A stretch of DNA of 64,000 bases from JBNAVJ01 sp049700455 (lineage in GTDB: Bacteria; Bacteroidota; Ignavibacteria; Tepidaquicellales; Tepidaquicellaceae): positions 248,001 through 312,000 of the forward strand of contig JBNAVJ010000001.1 in assembly GCA_049700455.1 (NCBI GenBank). Direction: 5' to 3'. The position numbers and the translations under genes were made by a program. Under the pieces are notes generated by a model. The model was not told the origin of the DNA. It did not search any database and worked only from the letters and a program-made list of their open reading frames with translations. This document shows positions 50,704 to 59,247 of this stretch, in pieces. Each line of letters starts with the position of its first letter. Positions within the stretch are counted from its first letter, which is position 1.

Positions 50704-52109
50704 TTTACTGGTGCAAATTTAGCTGTGAAATGTCTGAGAAATTTGGGCTCCTGAATAATTCTAACGCCTTTGATTTTCTCCTTATAGGCTTTAATTTCTC
50801 CCAGCACTTCTGCCACATAATCAATGTGACTTTGCGTATAAACTCTTCTCGGTATAGCCATTCTTACAAGTTCCATATCTGCTGGAATCATCTTGCCTTG
50901 AGAGTCATATTTCCCGAACATAACTGAACCTATTTCAACTGCACGAATACCTCCTATCTTATATAGTTCACAAACAAGAGCATGGCCAGGAAAATTTTCT
51001 ACTGGAATATGTGACAGAAACGCTTTAGCATCAATATATATAGCGTGTCCACCTACTGGTTTTAGAATTGGTATACCGCTTTTTGTTAATAAATCCCCCA
51101 AATACTCTGCAGACTTAATTCTATAATGTAAATAATTCTCGTCAACTATTTCCTCCAGTCCCTGTGCAATGGCTTCCATATCTCTTCCAGCTAACCCTCC
51201 ATATGTTTCATATCCTTCAGTAATAATAAGGAGGTTCTTACAATTTAGGTACCATTCATCATTATTCATCGCAATAAATCCCCCTATATTGGCAAACGCA
51301 TCTTTTTTAGCACTCATTGTACATCCATCTGCATAAGAAAACATCTCATTAGCAATTTCAATAATACTTTTCTTTTGATATCCTTCTTCTCTTAATTTGA
51401 TAAAGTACGCATTTTCAGCAAATCTACACGCATCCAGGAAAAATTGTATTCCATAATTATGACAGATGTTACTTACCTCTTTAATATTTGCCATCGAAAC
51501 TGGCTGGCCTCCACCTGTATTGTTTGTAATTGTAAGCATACAAACTGGAATATTCTGTGGTCCAACTTTTTCAATAAACTCCTTAAGCTTCTTTGTGTCC
51601 ATATTTCCTTTAAAAGGATGGTAGACATCTGGTTTTTTGCCTTCCTCAATTACAAGATCTACTGCTTCCCCACCATTAAATTCAATATTTGCTCTAGTAG
51701 TATCAAAATGATTGTTACTTGGTATATATTTTCCTGCTCCAGCATTGATATATCTCCCATCTTTATCTATTTCACTTAATAAAAAGGTAAACAATATTCT
51801 CTCTGCAGCTCTTCCTTGATGAACAGGAATAATATGCTTGAAACCAAAAATTTTTCGGGTAACTTCTTCAAAACGATAGTATGATTTTGAACCTGCATAA
51901 GACTCGTCACCATCCATAAGTGCAGCCCATTGTTTACTACTCATTGCAGATGTTCCGCTATCGGTCAGTAAATCAATCAGGACATCTTCCGCTGGAATCA
52001 AAAATGGGTTGTAAAAAGCTCTCTTTAAAATTTCTTGCCTTTCATCAAGACTTGTAAAACGTATATACTCTACAGTTTTAATTTTGAATGGTTCTATTAT
52101 AGTTTTCAT
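50700..52109 (-). CDS. tnaA: Tryptophanase (tryptophan indole-lyase)
   Basis: The 469-residue PLP enzyme cleaves tryptophan to indole, pyruvate and ammonia. It is of the beta-eliminating lyase family: DLLTDSGTSAMSSKQWAALM, HQGRAAERILF, TNNTGGGQPVSMAN, FFLDACRFAENAYFI, and the PLP lysine at about 269 in TMSAKKDAF. The decisive segment GIRAVEIGS (about 389-397) matches tryptophanase, where tyrosine phenol-lyase has an arginine in the SMERG sequence, so indole-forming activity is more likely. No tnaC-like leader is present. It is fourth in an operon with an FNR-like protein, a methyltransferase and a hydrolase. Confidence 0.88.
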   Translation of the reverse strand: MKTIIEPFKIKTVEYIRFTSLDERQEILKRAFYNPFLIPAEDVLIDLLTDSGTSAMSSKQWAALMDGDESYAGSKSYYRFEEVTRKIFGFKHIIPVHQGRAAERILFTFLLSEIDKDGRYINAGAGKYIPSNNHFDTTRANIEFNGGEAVDLVIEEGKKPDVYHPFKGNMDTKKLKEFIEKVGPQNIPVCMLTITNNTGGGQPVSMANIKEVSNICHNYGIQFFLDACRFAENAYFIKLREEGYQKKSIIEIANEMFSYADGCTMSAKKDAFANIGGFIAMNNDEWYLNCKNLLIITEGYETYGGLAGRDMEAIAQGLEEIVDENYLHYRIKSAEYLGDLLTKSGIPILKPVGGHAIYIDAKAFLSHIPVENFPGHALVCELYKIGGIRAVEIGSVMFGKYDSQGKMIPADMELVRMAIPRRVYTQSHIDYVAEVLGEIKAYKEKIKGVRIIQEPKFLRHFTAKFAPVK

Positions 52110-52118
52110 ATTGTTATG

Positions 52119-53546
52119 TTATTTATTTAATAATTTTACCTTCGTCAATATCCAGGCAGTAACAAAATCAAGAAATCCTTCTACAAACTCTTTTTTTAAG
52201 TCTTTATATTCTGAGGGTAAACCAGTTTCAGCTTTCTGAAACAAGTGATTTGCTTCCCAAAACACCTTTAAGGTTACATCATTATTTTCTGCTTTTTGTA
52301 GAGCCTCAAGCATCGGTTTTTCATTTTGATAATATGGCACTTGTAGGTCCTTCCCTCCAAATAATAAAAGCACTGGACACTTTACTTGTTTGAGCGATTC
52401 TACAGGATTGTAAGTTAGAAAAAATTTCATCCATCTGCTTTTGAAAATATTAATTTGACTATTTGTCATTTTTTCAACAAAGTTCTCTTTGCTCTGATAG
52501 AATGATTTTACATCATCCGCTAATTTGTCATACTCTTCTTCAAGTTTTGATCTAAGCTCAAAACGAATCTCTTCCCAACCAGTATCAGAAATAGAAGTTT
52601 CTATCATTCTCTGCAAAAATTTTTCGGTGACTTGAATATCAAACGTGTCTTTTTTGCTTACCTGTTGAATTAACTTAGTTTGCTCTAAGATTATGTCTTT
52701 TCCTGATACCCCTGTTCCAGCCATACATATAACAAAGGCAATATTTTTACATTTAGAAGCTGTGATTGAAGCTACTATTCCACCTTCGCTATGTCCAAGT
52801 AACCCAATTAAATTCGAATTTATATCATTTCTGCTGCTTAAATATTCTACAGCTGAGATAACATCATCTGCAAAATCCTCTGTAGTTGAAGAATCAATGC
52901 TAATACCGATGGAATTTCCAGTATTTCTATCATCATATCTTAAAACAGCAATACCGTTTTTTGTAAAATGCTCTGCGAGGACTTTGAAAACCTTAAACCC
53001 TGCTATCTCTTCATCACGTGTCTGAGCTCCACTTCCTGTTATTAATATTAAGACTGGATATTTTTCGCCTTGAAGTTTATTCGGGATGGTTAAGGTACCT
53101 TCAAATTTATTAATGCCGTTAAAAAATATTACCTTTTCTTCTCTAATAAGAAAATCAGGCTGTAGTTGAATTTTAGTTTCTACTACACGTAACAAATAAA
53201 AGATACCTTTAAACCCAAGTTGCTTAAAACTACCAGCTATTGAATCCTTATTATAAATTTTACCATCAAAAAACGCCTTGGCATCAGGAACATCAAGATC
53301 AAATTTTATTTCGGGGAAGTTATACAACACATTGGAAAGAGGTAAATTATTTGCTCCTTGTTCTGGAATACTTATGTTGCCATGAAAACTTTGCCCATTA
53401 GATACAAATCTTATATTTATATCAAAAGATATTACAGGAGTGATGATTTTTCCTTCCCAATCACCAACAATATCTGTTTGTGAAAACGCAACTTTAAATA
53501 ATAAGGGAATAAGAAACTGTATAAATAATAGTTTTTTCATATTCAT
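52119..53546 (-). CDS. Secreted alpha/beta hydrolase with N-terminal beta domain
   Basis: The 475-residue protein has a signal peptide (MKKLLFIQFLIPLLF, end near FSQ) and an N-terminal domain of about 110 residues (IVGDWEGKIITPVISFDINIRF) that recurs in this type of exported hydrolase. The alpha/beta-hydrolase domain follows: EGTLTIPNK, LITGSGAQTRDE, VLRYDDRNTGNS, the nucleophile elbow GLLGHSEGGIVAS with the catalytic serine, and a late VLLLFGGKDLQVPYYQN with the acid and WEANHLFQKAE with the histidine. It is probably an esterase or acyl hydrolase. It begins 1 nt before the methyltransferase ends. Confidence 0.87.
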   Translation of the reverse strand: MNMKKLLFIQFLIPLLFKVAFSQTDIVGDWEGKIITPVISFDINIRFVSNGQSFHGNISIPEQGANNLPLSNVLYNFPEIKFDLDVPDAKAFFDGKIYNKDSIAGSFKQLGFKGIFYLLRVVETKIQLQPDFLIREEKVIFFNGINKFEGTLTIPNKLQGEKYPVLILITGSGAQTRDEEIAGFKVFKVLAEHFTKNGIAVLRYDDRNTGNSIGISIDSSTTEDFADDVISAVEYLSSRNDINSNLIGLLGHSEGGIVASITASKCKNIAFVICMAGTGVSGKDIILEQTKLIQQVSKKDTFDIQVTEKFLQRMIETSISDTGWEEIRFELRSKLEEEYDKLADDVKSFYQSKENFVEKMTNSQINIFKSRWMKFFLTYNPVESLKQVKCPVLLLFGGKDLQVPYYQNEKPMLEALQKAENNDVTLKVFWEANHLFQKAETGLPSEYKDLKKEFVEGFLDFVTAWILTKVKLLNK

Positions 53547-54307
53547 TATTTTATTTTCCCATAAAATACTCGGGTCTTATATTCAAGAAGGACTTTGCCA
53601 TAATGTTGGTATTTACTAAAAAGTACTCTCAGTTCCTTTAACATCTCTCTATATGCTAAACCTTCAAGAGAAATGAAAGAAGAAGACAACAAACGTCCTT
53701 TTATGCCTTCGAAAGAAAGGTGTTGTTTTACTTCAAACTCCGCATATTTAAAGTTTCTTACTCCAAAAATTTTGTTGAGAGAGGAAACAGTGATTTCTGT
53801 TTTGCACTTATATTTTTCGTAATCAGTACCATATTTACGGCATATTTTTTCATAAGCATACATTATACCTCTCTTCTTTTTCTTTCTTTCGTTCCATACA
53901 AGGACAATATATCCATTGTCTACAAGAATCCTTCTGAATTCCTCGGGGACTTTTTGCATATCAAACCAATGAAATGCCTGTCCTGAAACTATTACATCTA
54001 TACTTGAATCTTCAAGTTTTGTGTTTTCAGCAGTTCCGTTTATACTAATGAAATTAAAACTGTCTCGGAACTTTTCTTCTGCAACTGCCCTCATAGCATC
54101 ATTAGGCTCGACTCCAAACACAATGTTTCCATTCTGCACAAAAAGTTTAGATAATATTCCTGTTCCAGAGCCAATATCAGCTACATTGTTACTAACTTCA
54201 AAACCTATCTCTTTTTCCATTAACCATAATAAATCTGTTGGGTATGAAGGTCTGTATTTTTCATAATACATAACCCGTGGAGTGAATTTCACAATTGATT
54301 CGTTCAT
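53546..54307 (-). CDS. Class I SAM-dependent methyltransferase
   Basis: The 253-residue protein has the Rossmann methyltransferase pattern: motif I VADIGSGTGILSKLF (about 43-57), acidic motif II FGVEPNDAMRAVAEEKF, SSIDVIVSGQAFHWFD (motif III) and the post-III LVWNERKKKKRG. The AFHWFD sequence is typical of the UbiE/TehB-like small-molecule group. The substrate is unknown. It is 2 nt from the flavin reductase-like gene upstream and shares one base with the hydrolase start. The operon with tryptophanase suggests a possible indole or aromatic role, but that is inference. Confidence 0.85.
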   Translation of the reverse strand: MNESIVKFTPRVMYYEKYRPSYPTDLLWLMEKEIGFEVSNNVADIGSGTGILSKLFVQNGNIVFGVEPNDAMRAVAEEKFRDSFNFISINGTAENTKLEDSSIDVIVSGQAFHWFDMQKVPEEFRRILVDNGYIVLVWNERKKKKRGIMYAYEKICRKYGTDYEKYKCKTEITVSSLNKIFGVRNFKYAEFEVKQHLSFEGIKGRLLSSSFISLEGLAYREMLKELRVLFSKYQHYGKVLLEYKTRVFYGKIK

Positions 54308-54309
54308 TT

Positions 54310-55014
54310 TTAGAATCTTTCAAGTTTTATTTGTTCGGACTTAACATTCATTTCAAATAAGATTTGTTCCATCGCGTCAACCATTGCAAGGGGACCTACT
54401 ATATAATAAATTGGTTCCTGAACATTAGGAACGTTTTTGATTATTATTTCTTTATTAATATATCCAAAAGAATATTTCCAGTTTTTATTTGAAATATCAT
54501 CAATAGTAGGATAGAGTTTGAAATTTTTGCACAATTCTGCCCACTTCTCAAATTCATCTAAAAATGCCATAGATTCTGCATCAGGATTAGAATAGAAAAG
54601 ATAAGCTTGATAAGGTAAACCTGTATCAACAATGTACTCAATCATACATCTAACCGGAGTAATTCCAATGCCTCCTATTAAGAAAACAGCTGGGATCGCA
54701 GGATCATTATGCAGCACAGTATTGCCAGCTGGTTCTGAAATACTTGCAGAAGTACCAATGGGCAATTCCTGAATGTTTCTATTGAATGCTGATGGTACAG
54801 CACGTGTGGTAAACATCAAATAATCTTTTGTAGGCGAGGAAGCAATTGAAAACAATCTTGAATTCCCTTCTTCATCGTTATATATTGGTTCAAGAAGTGT
54901 AATTCGGGCATACTGCCCCGGAAGAAATTCATAGTCATTACGTTCAAAATACATAACCAAGTTTCGGCCCCCTATGATTTCCTTTCTTTTTAAGGCAATA
55001 ATTTTTTCTCCCAT
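54310..55014 (-). CDS. FAD/NAD(P)-binding oxidoreductase (ferredoxin-NADP reductase-like)
   Basis: The 234-residue protein holds an FAD-binding beta-barrel domain (FLPGQYARITL, SRLFSIASSP with the flavin-binding arginine and serine) and an NAD(P) domain with FLIGGIGITPVRCMIEY (GGIGITP fingerprint), LFYSNPDAESMAF and YYIVGPLAMVDAME. It lacks a [2Fe-2S] domain, so it must use a separate ferredoxin or another partner. Length is short but complete. It is the first gene of the minus-strand operon; the 313-nt upstream region faces etfB. Confidence 0.87.
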   Translation of the reverse strand: MGEKIIALKRKEIIGGRNLVMYFERNDYEFLPGQYARITLLEPIYNDEEGNSRLFSIASSPTKDYLMFTTRAVPSAFNRNIQELPIGTSASISEPAGNTVLHNDPAIPAVFLIGGIGITPVRCMIEYIVDTGLPYQAYLFYSNPDAESMAFLDEFEKWAELCKNFKLYPTIDDISNKNWKYSFGYINKEIIIKNVPNVQEPIYYIVGPLAMVDAMEQILFEMNVKSEQIKLERF

Positions 55015-55327
55015 TGCAAATAAAAATTTTTCTAACTTAACTAATTCAAAGCTATTAAAAAATTCATAAATTACTCAACTAAAAAGACCGATACATTCAT
55101 CCTCAACAAGAAAAAAGTATATCTTATATTGTCACCACTGAAATACTCATAAGCCGTTATTTAATTTATTTTGGCAAGAGTTTTGTTATTCTGAGTTGTT
55201 CGTTTTATGTCTTTTTTGAAGGGTCCTTTGCTTACTAAACTTTTACAACAAATCAGCTTTATTTTTTAAGCATTTTATTAGTGATTTAACTTTGATATAT
55301 TTATCATAATTTTTAAACACATTCCTT
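55015..55327. other. Divergent intergenic region between an FNR-like gene and etfB
   Basis: AT-rich 313-nt region with no open frame of coding quality. I see no strong hairpin or clear operator; promoters for both neighbouring operons should lie here. Confidence 0.55.
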
Positions 55328-56212
55328 ATGTATAATTCTATTGTTTTAGTAAAACAGGTACCTGATACCGCTAACATCTCTGGAAAAGTTATGAAAGATG
55401 ACGGGACTGTCAATAGGGCAATGTTACCCGCCATATTCAACCACGAAGATAAAGTTGCCCTCGAGCTAGCACTCCGTGTTAAAGACCAATTTGGGGGAAC
55501 AGTTACTGCTATTACAATGGGACCTCCACGTGCAACAGAAGTTTTAAGAGAATGTCTATATATGGGTGCTGATAAAGTTTATCTAGTTACTGACCGTAAA
55601 TTTGCTGGTGCTGATACTCTTGCTACTTCTTATGTGTTAAGTGAGGTTATTAAAAAAATTGGGAGTTTTAGCCTTATATTTGCTGGAAGGCAAGCAATTG
55701 ATGGGGATACAGCACAGGTTGGACCCCAAACAGCAGAAAAACTTGGTATTCCTCAGATTACTTATGCAGAGCAAATTATAAAAATTGAAGGTAATGAAAT
55801 TGTTGTAAAAAGGAAAATAGATGGGGGTTCCGAAATAGTAAAAGCTAAGATGCCGATTCTTATTACAGTAATTAAAGGAGCTGCTGAAGTAAGGCCCCCT
55901 AAAGCCAAGCGTATTATGGCATACAAATCAGCAAAGAGCCTGCTGGAATTGGAAACAATTGTGCAGGGGAATTCTCTTCTCTACATTGACAGGCTTGTAG
56001 AAGAATACAAAGACAGAAATCTTTATATAGAAACACTAACCACAGATGATCTTCCTGTCGACATTGAGAGATGTGGGATAAAGGGTTCTCCAACAAAAGT
56101 TCATAAAGTAGAATCTGTGGTTCTTGCAGGTGGAAATCACATCCGGATAGAACCAACTAAGGATGGTATTTCGAAATTGATTGACGCCCTTATCGAAGAT
56201 AAAATATTCTAA
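55328..56212 (+). CDS. etfB: Electron transfer flavoprotein beta subunit
   Basis: The 294-residue protein has the EtfB pattern: VLVKQVPDTANISGKV at the N-terminus, NHEDKVALELALRVKD, TAITMGPPRATEVLRECLYMGADKVYLVTD, and FAGRQAIDGDTAQVGPQTAEKLGIPQITYAEQI (AMP/FAD-binding loop). The C-terminal part GIKGSPTKVHKVE is the recognition loop region for the dehydrogenase partner. EtfAB takes electrons from acyl-CoA dehydrogenases and feeds them to the quinone pool. It is the first gene of the etfB-etfA-acd operon; etfA follows 23 nt later. Confidence 0.94.
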   Translation: MYNSIVLVKQVPDTANISGKVMKDDGTVNRAMLPAIFNHEDKVALELALRVKDQFGGTVTAITMGPPRATEVLRECLYMGADKVYLVTDRKFAGADTLATSYVLSEVIKKIGSFSLIFAGRQAIDGDTAQVGPQTAEKLGIPQITYAEQIIKIEGNEIVVKRKIDGGSEIVKAKMPILITVIKGAAEVRPPKAKRIMAYKSAKSLLELETIVQGNSLLYIDRLVEEYKDRNLYIETLTTDDLPVDIERCGIKGSPTKVHKVESVVLAGGNHIRIEPTKDGISKLIDALIEDKIF

Positions 56213-56235
56213 CAAACTTAATTCTCTTTATAACA

Positions 56236-57249
56236 ATGCAGAACAAACAAGTTTGGGTATTTGTAGAACAGCGTAATGGAAAACCCGCTGAAGTTAGCTT
56301 TGAACTGCTTAGTAAAGGCAGAAAACTCGCTGATACAATGCGAGGACAACTTAAAGCTATAGTAATAGGTCATAATGTTAAAGATATAGCAATTGAAACT
56401 TTTAAATATGGAGTTGATCAGTGTTTTCTAATTGATCATCCGGAATTATACTATTATAGAACAATCCCTTATAGTCGTGTTTTAATTTCATTAATTAACG
56501 AACACCAACCAAGAATTGTCCTTTTCGGTGCAACAGTTATTGGTAGAGACCTAGCTCCAAGGGTTGCTTCCAACACAAAAAGTGGATTAACTGCTGATTG
56601 TACGGAACTTCAGATTTCTGATGTTGAATATCTAAAAAAAACATATAAAGAGTTATTGTTACAAATTCGTCCTGCATTTGGGGGAAATATTATTGCTACT
56701 ATTATTACCCCTGATACACACGTTCAAATGGCAACTGTCAGAGAAGGAGTTATGCAAATGCGGGAATGCAATACACCTAAAGAAATTAACATTGTTGAAA
56801 TACCCTTTGCTCCTCTCGAGGTTGATTCTTTAGTAGAAGTAATTGAGCAAACTCAGGAAGAAAGTAAAGTTAATTTGAAAGCTGCCCCAATTATAGTTAG
56901 CGGAGGATATGGTTTAGGGTCAAAAGAGAACTTTCAGTTAGTTTTTGATCTTGCTCACACAATTGGTGGTGAGGTTGCTGGTAGTCGTGCGGCTGTAGAT
57001 GCTGGATTTATAACTCCTGACCGTCAGGTTGGTCAAACCGGTGTAACGGTAAGACCTAAATTATATATTGCGGTAGGAATTTCCGGGGCAATACAGCATA
57101 GGGCAGGAATGCAGGAAGCAAATAAGATTATAGCTATTAATACTGACCCTGACGCTCCTATATTCGATATTAGTCACTACGGAATAGTAGGCGATGCTCT
57201 CGAGGTGATACCCAAATTTATTGAAGTATACAAGAGCAAATTAAGATAA
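56236..57249 (+). CDS. etfA: Electron transfer flavoprotein alpha subunit
   Basis: The 337-residue protein has an N-terminal ETF alpha/beta fold (VWVFVEQRNGKPAEVSFELLSKGRKLA, VLFGATVIGRDLAPRVAS, GLTADCTELQI) and the C-terminal FAD domain with IIVSGGYGLGSKENF, EVAGSRAAVDAGFI, RQVGQTGVTVRPKLYIAVGISGAIQHRAGM and IIAINTDPDAPIFD, which bind FAD. It pairs with EtfB. Length is typical. The acyl-CoA dehydrogenase gene follows 23 nt later, so the three are one unit. Confidence 0.95.
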   Translation: MQNKQVWVFVEQRNGKPAEVSFELLSKGRKLADTMRGQLKAIVIGHNVKDIAIETFKYGVDQCFLIDHPELYYYRTIPYSRVLISLINEHQPRIVLFGATVIGRDLAPRVASNTKSGLTADCTELQISDVEYLKKTYKELLLQIRPAFGGNIIATIITPDTHVQMATVREGVMQMRECNTPKEINIVEIPFAPLEVDSLVEVIEQTQEESKVNLKAAPIIVSGGYGLGSKENFQLVFDLAHTIGGEVAGSRAAVDAGFITPDRQVGQTGVTVRPKLYIAVGISGAIQHRAGMQEANKIIAINTDPDAPIFDISHYGIVGDALEVIPKFIEVYKSKLR

Positions 57250-57272
57250 TTTAAAATTAACAAAATACAGGA

Positions 57273-58994
57273 ATGCCAAACTTTTTCACAGACAATTCAG
57301 ACATTCAGTTTCATTTCAATAGATTAAATCTTCGTCGCATTGTTGAAATGATTGAAAACAATTACGAAGAATCAAAACTTTACAACTTTGCACCCTGTAA
57401 CTATGAAGACGCAATGGAAAATTATCGCAAGGTACTTGAAGTAATGGGAGACATCTGTGGAAATTTCATTGCTCCTCGTGCAGCAGAAGTTGACCGCGAG
57501 GGCGTTCATTTTGAGAATGGCAAAGTTACTTATGCAAAAGGTACCCGAGAAAACCTCGAGATGCTTGCAAAAGCAGATTTTATGGGAATGGTACTTCCTC
57601 GAAGGTTAGGAGGACTTAACTTTCCTTTCACAATTTATCTAATGGCAACGGAAATTCTCTCAAGAGCAGACGCTTCCTTAATGAATATCTTTGGGCTACA
57701 GGATATAGCAGATATTATAAATAAGTACGGCAACGAAGATCAGCGACAGGAATTCATTCCGAAGTTTACTACGGGAGAATATACAGGAGCAATGGCTCTC
57801 ACCGAACCCGATGCAGGTTCTGATTTGCAATCAGTAAAGTTGCAAGCTTACCAAGACACTACCGGAACCTGGCGGCTTCGAGGAATGAAACGGTTCATTA
57901 CAAACGGAAACGCTAATGTTTTACTAGTATTAGCACGTTCTGAACCAGGAACAAAAGATGGACGAGGGTTGAGTATGTTTGTATGTTATGGAGATGAAAC
58001 CGTAAAAGTTAGAAGAATAGAAAATAAGCTTGGAATTCATGGCTCTCCAACCTGTGAATTGCAATTCAACGATACCCCAGCACAATTAATTGGAGCAAGA
58101 AAATTCGGATTAATCAAATACGTTTTTGATTTGATGTTTCGTGCAAGGATGGGGGTTGCTGCTCAAGCACTTGGAATATCACAAGCAGCTTTTGAGGAAG
58201 CTCTTTCTTATGCCAGAGATAGAATTCAATTTGGAAAAAGTATTTACAATATTCCTGCCGTATCAAATATGCTCATTGATATGAAAGTTATGTTAGAAAG
58301 CAACAGATCCTTAATGTACGCTAGCTCTGTTATTGTTGATTTAAAAGAAAGATATGAAGAACTTGTGGAGAAACTTAAAAGCCAGGGGAAATCTTTTAGC
58401 GACGAGAATAATGAGTTAAAATATCTCACAAAAGTTGCCAATCTTCTAACTCCTCTGACAAAATTGGTTTTAACAGAGACTGCAAATCAAATAACATATG
58501 ATTCTTTACAAATACATGGTGGTACTGGATATATGAAGGAATTTCGAGTTGAACGCCTCGCACGAGATGCTCGTATTACAAATATTTATGAAGGCACTTC
58601 ACAACTTCAGGTCGTAGCTGCAATGAGTGGAGTAATTAATGATGTTCTAAAAGATTTCTTTGACAAGAAAGAAGAACAACAATACAGTGGGGCACTTGAA
58701 GTTTTAGCAAATCACCTTAAAGAAATTAGAAAGATATTTTATGATTGCCTAAATTATGTTACACAAAGAAAAGAGTCCGGTTTTCAGGATGTTGCAATGC
58801 GGGAACTTGTTGAATTATACGGATTTTTGTACGTGGGGTATTTATTACTTGATGAGGCAGAAGAATTTTCAAAGAAAAAATTTATTGCAAATAGATATAT
58901 TCTGAAAGCATTGTCCGATGCTAAACGAAACGCCGAGATAATCAAGAGTGAAACATACTCCGACATACTTCATATTGATGAGATTATGAAATAG
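57273..58994 (+). CDS. Acyl-CoA dehydrogenase with C-terminal extension
   Basis: The 573-residue flavoenzyme desaturates acyl-CoA at C2-C3 and passes electrons to the adjacent Etf proteins. It has the N-terminal helical domain (GMVLPRRLGG), the FAD/substrate signatures AMALTEPDAGSDLQSVKL and FITNGNANVLLVLARSEP, and the C-terminal helical domain with DARITNIYEGTSQLQ, in which Glu440 is the likely catalytic base. About 170 residues beyond the typical 390 are spread over an N-terminal insertion and a C-terminal extension after residue 455, as seen in long ACADs. Chain-length preference is not readable. Confidence 0.93.
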   Translation: MPNFFTDNSDIQFHFNRLNLRRIVEMIENNYEESKLYNFAPCNYEDAMENYRKVLEVMGDICGNFIAPRAAEVDREGVHFENGKVTYAKGTRENLEMLAKADFMGMVLPRRLGGLNFPFTIYLMATEILSRADASLMNIFGLQDIADIINKYGNEDQRQEFIPKFTTGEYTGAMALTEPDAGSDLQSVKLQAYQDTTGTWRLRGMKRFITNGNANVLLVLARSEPGTKDGRGLSMFVCYGDETVKVRRIENKLGIHGSPTCELQFNDTPAQLIGARKFGLIKYVFDLMFRARMGVAAQALGISQAAFEEALSYARDRIQFGKSIYNIPAVSNMLIDMKVMLESNRSLMYASSVIVDLKERYEELVEKLKSQGKSFSDENNELKYLTKVANLLTPLTKLVLTETANQITYDSLQIHGGTGYMKEFRVERLARDARITNIYEGTSQLQVVAAMSGVINDVLKDFFDKKEEQQYSGALEVLANHLKEIRKIFYDCLNYVTQRKESGFQDVAMRELVELYGFLYVGYLLLDEAEEFSKKKFIANRYILKALSDAKRNAEIIKSETYSDILHIDEIMK

Positions 58995-59031
58995 GAAATT
59001 TTATTATTATAACTTTATTTTTTTTACAAAT

Positions 59032-59229
59032 ATGTATTACTACAGAATTTTTGATGATAAAGATGAACTCAACTTCTTCAAAAGCTCTCTTGACTATCAA
59101 AAGATACTCGAACTTCTGAAAGAGTATGAAAAGAACCATCAGGAATATATTAATAGCGAGTTCCTCAAATATCTCAGACAATACGATGAAGAAGCTGAGT
59201 TTATAGAAATTACCAATATTTATTATTGA
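59032..59229 (+). CDS. Small acidic protein, unknown function
   Basis: A 65-residue protein, tyrosine- and acid-rich (MYYYRIFDDKDEL start, EEAEFIEITNIYY end) and mostly helical, with a YEKNHQEYINSEFLKYLRQYDEE stretch that could be a coiled or helix-pair region. It lies 37 nt after the acyl-CoA dehydrogenase gene and 18 nt before the kinase gene on the same strand. I do not recognise a family. The in-line position, regular codon composition and good frame support a real gene. Confidence 0.62.
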   Translation: MYYYRIFDDKDELNFFKSSLDYQKILELLKEYEKNHQEYINSEFLKYLRQYDEEAEFIEITNIYY

Positions 59230-59247
59230 TAGTAAACTCGCTCTTTT

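Noticed and set aside
52110..52118. A tnaC-like leader peptide ahead of tryptophanase
   Set aside because: Only 9 nt separate tnaA from the upstream hydrolase gene; there is no space for a Trp-containing leader.
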